64,000 bases of DNA, from contig NC_030384.2 of NCBI RefSeq assembly GCF_001625215.2, positions 28,632,527 to 28,696,526 of the forward strand. The letters are read 5' to 3'. A program made the position numbers and the translations under genes. This DNA is from Daucus carota subsp. sativus. Its lineage: Eukaryota > Streptophyta > Magnoliopsida > Apiales > Apiaceae. A model generated the notes under the pieces. It did not search any database. It worked only from the letters and a program-made list of their open reading frames with translations, and was not told the DNA's origin. Positions within the stretch are counted from its first letter, which is position 1. Each line of letters starts with the position of its first letter. Positions 60,115-64,000 of the stretch are shown piece after piece.

Positions 60115-60799
60115 ATTTTTTCTTCCCCTCACACACTCTAGTTCCCAGCTTAAGCTCATCCAACAAATCAGCATTGGCAAACTGATAAGCCCCCAGTGGC
60201 CAAGTCAGCATGAGCAATCCTGCTACAATGGACTCGAACATGGAGTTCCACCTTCAATGAGTTAAGAACGCTCCCACGGCTCTGTGTCTCAGTATCAATA
60301 CCTGCGGGGACCAGCCCTTCACAATAAATCCCCTCCCAGCAACACGATCTTGGAAGCCAGATGGAATTATGCCGTAATCTCCTGTCATGTGTCCTTAGTC
60401 GGGTCTTTGTATGACCAAAGAAAATGGACTCCACTATTCTCTAATGCCAATGCCAGCATCTGCATTTGCTTAGTTGTCAACATAGCTTCACTTCCAAACC
60501 AAACGTACAAAATCGTCTCATCTTCAAATTGATCAAGCCACGATCTGATTTCATTGGCTCTAATTTTCAACACCAGCAGGGAGAGTAGAGTTGGCTGGAA
60601 AAGGCAAAACGAGGGGATGAATAGATGCAGGGTGTTCAGTGACAAGTGGTGTGAGTAATGGAGGTTCTTAGGGGTCACAAGAATTGAGATATTTAAGTTC
60701 CGAAGAGCGAGTTGGTGAGTGAGGTCTAAGAGAGGTAACAAATGACCTGTGCAGGATTGGGAAGACCAGGGTATGTGCTCCTGGTTCTGAGACTGCCAT
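60115..60799 (-). pseudogene. UDP-glycosyltransferase pseudogene (UGT89B-like)
   Basis: The minus strand starts at an ATG at 60799 (MAVSEPGAHTLVFP), and in shifting frames gives GHLLPLLDLTHQLALRNLNI and SILVTPKNLHY of the N-terminal acceptor domain. It then jumps to ANEIRSWLDQFEDETILYVW, FGSEAMLTTKQMQMLALALE and, after a stop, a plant glycosyltransferase signature box in pieces (WSPQVLILRHRAVGAFLTH, RWNSMFESIVAG). A stop replaces the Cys before the conserved Trp-Asn-Ser. About 200 residues are missing in the middle. UGT89B is my best match from memory. Confidence 0.85.
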
Positions 60800-60969
60800 T
60801 TTGTTGTTGTGCAGAAGAAAAAAACTGGAGGACACATGGAGAAACTTCTCTTGCCATTTATGGAAACTCCAAGCCTGATTAAAAATAAATTTGTAGCAAA
60901 AACTTAAAACGCGGTTGCAAAAAAAAAGCATTTACCCATATCCCAAACCTCCAGAAGAGTCAGGTTCAA

Positions 60970-61490
60970 CAAGTTAAGACATGTCTAATAATAAATATGA
61001 ATCAAGTGTACTAATTTCATTCTCTACAGTAAGTTGCTTGATGCCCTTTCTTGAGAACAACATAATCCGCTTACCCATGTTATCTGATAATCACAAGATA
61101 ATCTTTAAAAAAGAGGAGAAGAAGAACCTTTTAATTTTTGAAGACTCTAAAAACCTATTGAAGCACTGATTTCAATGTTCGTTACATATGAAGTTAAAAG
61201 GTTGTTTAAAGAGGCAATTAGAATGCTCCAAACTACTTGCCATAAAAAAAAAAGGACAAACCTTACCAAAATTGTGAAAGATTCATTTTTAGCCAAAGCC
61301 CAGTTCTCCTTTGGTGCAAATAAGAATCAGTCAGGATCCAGCTTCAGAACAAGTTGATCATAATCTTTATACATATATAAATTAAACTGATTAACCCAAG
61401 GTCCAAAATCATTAATATCTAAAGGGCGTTGTAAGTGTTTGATCTGCTCTCTGGAAAATTCCACTATCTCTTCTAACATTTTACATATTT
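60970..61490 (-). pseudogene. Fragments of a third F-box/FBD copy
   Basis: 61020-61080 on the minus strand matches the F-box exon 1 segment around LFSRKGIKQLTVE. 61380-61490 matches the C-terminal exon (versions of SRASPRAQIKHLKY and the GPWVG tail) of the intact gene just to its right. The pieces are out of frame and most of the gene is absent. Confidence 0.65.
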
Positions 61491-61538
61491 AGCAAAAGCG
61501 GCTAAATTACAAAGAACATGCAAAAGCTTTGATCAATG

Positions 61539-63054
61539 TTATTCTTCTAGTGCATCAAGCCAAGGTCCAACCCAAGGTCCATAATCAACAGCATGAAAGG
61601 GGTATTTTAAGTGTTTGATTTGAGCTCTTGGTGAAGCTCTAGAAAATTCCAACATCTCTTCTAATATTTCAAATGCATCATCTTTTCCCATCTCCCAATC
61701 ATAGTGAATGAACATTGTTTTCAGCAACGGGGAGCTGGCAAGTAGAAACTTGACTAGCTCCAACTCACCTTCGAGACCTCTGAAATTACTGAATGTGACA
61801 ATTTCAAGATGATCTACAGTACATTCCTCGGAAGCGTCTTCCCAACGACTGTTAAGATTCTCCTCTTCGGCCTCATCGCTTCCCTATTACAAGAGAATAT
61901 ATTCTAGAATTGTCAAAAATAAGCTACAGCGATACAGAATGAGTGTAAGTGCATATGGCTCACCGAAATATGTAGTTTGCACAAGTTGGGAGCACTCCGT
62001 ATCAAACAGCGCAAACAAGAGACCTCGGACAAACAATTTAAATCTATATCACAGATACATAGAGTCTTAAGGTAAGGTAGTGGTTTGGTAAACCTCTTTG
62101 GAGAACCTCCTGCAGCCAAGTACTTCAAAACAAGTTGCAAACAGTGAACAAAATAATTGGACATTGATGAGCAATCTATAGTTACAGTAGATGGCGTAAT
62201 GGAAATTCGAATATTACCGTTATAGAACACTTTGCTATACAGATCTTCTCAATTTTATGTAGACTACTAAAAACCTTAACCATATTAGATTTTTCATTGT
62301 GCATTTCTGGCCAAGATGACAACCTGCAAGAAAATTCAGTAAGGTTTTCCAACCCAGATAAGGAAAATTCCGAAGTCATTTCCCAATACATCTGATGGAG
62401 GCATTTGAGATTAGGAGCACGGAAGTTACTAGGTAAGAGTCCTTTACAATATATCAAGCTCAACTTCTCAAGCACGGGGCAACTGAAGATGCTTTCTTCA
62501 GAAGCCGATACTTTAATTAACTCGATAATTCTCAGATAAGTCAATCCTCCAACTGCAGATTTATAGGGAAACCAAACATTGCGAAGCCTCAAATGACTCA
62601 GATTTAAAGTAGAGAAATTATGCACTCTATGTACTTGATAATATTGATCTAGAGTAAATTGCCTGATACCCATTCTTGAAAACACTGGAATCCACTGATC
62701 AATATAATCATGAACTACTTCAAAATCGCAACAATATAGAGGAATTGTGAGGGAAAATTTGAGAATGGGACCATTGTGGCGTAGGAGAACCATATTTATC
62801 ACACTAACAAGTTTGAGAGCCGTTAGTACCCGATTATGATCCATCCACATATTCCTTACACATTCATCAAAAACTAGATCTGGAACCGTAGTCCAGCAAT
62901 GCCTCCAAACTCTCGACAAGACGCTGGTTCTCACTGCATCTCGTATAGGAAGACAACAAAGGATAGTTTCTAGTATGTTCCGGGGGAGAACACTTATTCT
63001 ATCTTTCTTAATACGACCCGTCTTTCTTGCTTTTCTTGTACTAGACTCAGCCAT
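61539..63054 (-). CDS. F-box/FBD/LRR protein, copy B
   Basis: Paralogue of the gene at 52286-53780 and likewise a predicted SCF ubiquitin-ligase adaptor. Coding exons 63054-62218, 62122-61964 and 61883-61539 join to 446 codons plus stop; exon 2 has the same 159-nt length in both. The start MAESSTRKARKTGRIKKDRI is basic. The F-box follows (ISVLPRNILETILCCLPIRD, VLSRVWRHCWTTVP), then LRRs (LSHLRLRNVWFP, CPVLEKLSLIYCKGL) and an FBD-like end (FSRASPRAQIKHLKY) with a longer tail PWVGPWLDALEE. A 5' untranslated intron acceptor TTGCAG precedes AAGAGAATGG. The substrate is unknown. Confidence 0.92.
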
Positions 63055-63105
63055 TCTCTTCTGCAACAACAAAACGTGGTATAAGATAAAGTACATGGGG
63101 AACAA

Positions 63106-63546
63106 TATGACTACCTGGGCCTTAAAAATTCACCAAATTATAATCCAATTAGGCTCTGTTTGACCTAATTTCATTTTGGGTTCCTAATTTAAGTTTTAAT
63201 ACCATCAAGTTCATACACAAATTAGCTTGACAGAACATATAATCCATATTAGCAAATATTAAATTGTGGTGAAACAAGTCCATGGTCAAGAATGTAATAT
63301 ACAAAGCTCTGAGCCACTTAATTATAATTATACCCAAAAACAAACTGAGATTCAGTTCAAGTACAAATGATATACAAAGCCTAACATTTATACTTATACA
63401 CAATATAGATACATATAAGCGCACACAGACTCCAAAGGAAACATACCTTGCTAATTTGTCCATTTGAATTTTTCATTTTTATCCATGTGAGTTAGGTTAC
63501 TGTATTTCTTTGCCCTGGGCTCCCTCCTCGCCCAATTGCTAGAGAG
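63106..63546. other. Upstream region of F-box copy B
   Basis: AT-rich, no gene. It probably holds the 5' untranslated exon and promoter of the F-box gene. The motif GGCTCTGTTTGACC at 63151 resembles a MITE border, but no partner was found. Confidence 0.4.
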
Positions 63547-64000
63547 TAGGGCTGCTCATGGGTTGTCCAACCCGTTCAAACCAACCCAACCCAACCTTAA
63601 ACTAGGCCGACTAACCCGACCCATTCTAAACCGTGGGTTAATTGGGTTGATTTTTGGTTGAGCCGTTTATAATGGGTTGGGTTGAAATATGACTTTTAAA
63701 AACCCTATACCAACCCAACCCGGTCAAAATATATCTTTAACACTCTCATGCTCCCTCCGTTTCTTTATTCTTTTCTCGTTTGATATGTCGGGACTGTTCA
63801 TAACATGAGACTAATTACTAATTTACGTCTAATCTATAAGACTAAATATAGTCGTGAGTGATCTTGTTGGATTCGTATTCACGAGTACTTTAATACAATG
63901 AAGTTTTTATATTTAATACTAATACAAAATTAATGATATTAAGGATCAAAAGTGTGTATTGGCAAACGTGCTAGAGAGAAACAGGAAAAGTAATAAGAGA
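63547..64000. mobile_element. Possible hAT-like terminus with CCAACCC repeats, running to the window edge
   Basis: It starts TAGGGCTGCTCATGGGTTG, similar to the TAGGGCTGAG end of the element at 35977. More than ten CCAACCC/GGGTTGG units follow within 180 bases, as in hAT subterminal regions. A CTCCCTCCGTTTC MITE-like border lies at about 63751. The other end is outside the window, so this is tentative. Confidence 0.45.

Noticed and set aside
1-64000. CRISPR array, bacterial operons, organellar insertions
   Set aside because: No regular spaced repeats, no prokaryotic gene arrays and no recognisable plastid or mitochondrial genes in the window.

Overview
This is a stretch of plant nuclear DNA, most likely from a eudicot. 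Genes are split by many AT-rich GT...AG introns, and the space between and inside them is filled with plant transposon families (Ty3/gypsy with a tRNA-Asp primer site, hAT, Mutator-like, Helitron, Stowaway- and Tourist-like MITEs). I cannot name the species. I see no prokaryotic, organellar or viral gene set, no CRISPR array and no convincing RNA gene.

Layout, left to right. (1) 1-6374 is a nest: a Ty3/gypsy retrotransposon on the minus strand (5' LTR, primer site and an unbroken gag-protease frame that runs off the left edge) has jumped into one LTR of a small non-autonomous LTR element, which itself sits in an EBP1 (PA2G4-like) pseudogene reaching to about 10.5 kb. (2) 11.8-26.4 kb, minus strand: a 23-exon importin-11-type karyopherin (KA120-like). 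Its introns hold at least five transposons and two tandem duplications, and one exon carries a 2-nt duplication. (3) 27.3-30.2 kb: a large inverted-repeat element with a clean Mutator-like element nested in it. (4) 31.2-35.1 kb, plus strand: a 7-exon ER J-domain protein of the TMS1/ERdj3A type, head-to-head with KA120. (5) 36.0-38.9 kb: a hAT element with an internally deleted transposase. (6) 40.2-43.0 kb and 47.6-50.1 kb, plus strand: two intact six-exon pyruvate decarboxylase genes. The second sits in a duplicated block that also carries a wrecked 3' part of the TMS1 gene (45.6-46.3 kb), joined to a decayed gypsy pol remnant. (7) 52.3-53.8 kb and 61.5-63.1 kb, minus strand: two intact paralogous F-box/FBD/LRR genes, separated by a gag remnant, a UDP-glycosyltransferase pseudogene and scraps of a third F-box copy.

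How the genes relate: the five intact genes do not form a pathway. KA120 (nuclear transport) and TMS1 (ER chaperone) look like an old conserved neighbour pair, as I recall adjacent Arabidopsis locus numbers for them. The PDC pair is a local dosage or expression duplication for ethanolic fermentation. The F-box pair is a typical fast-evolving tandem family. The most informative content is structural: a segmental TMS1-PDC duplication with one-sided decay, and many transposon insertions whose exact target-site duplications can be read directly. I found nothing that supports a wholly new biological system.
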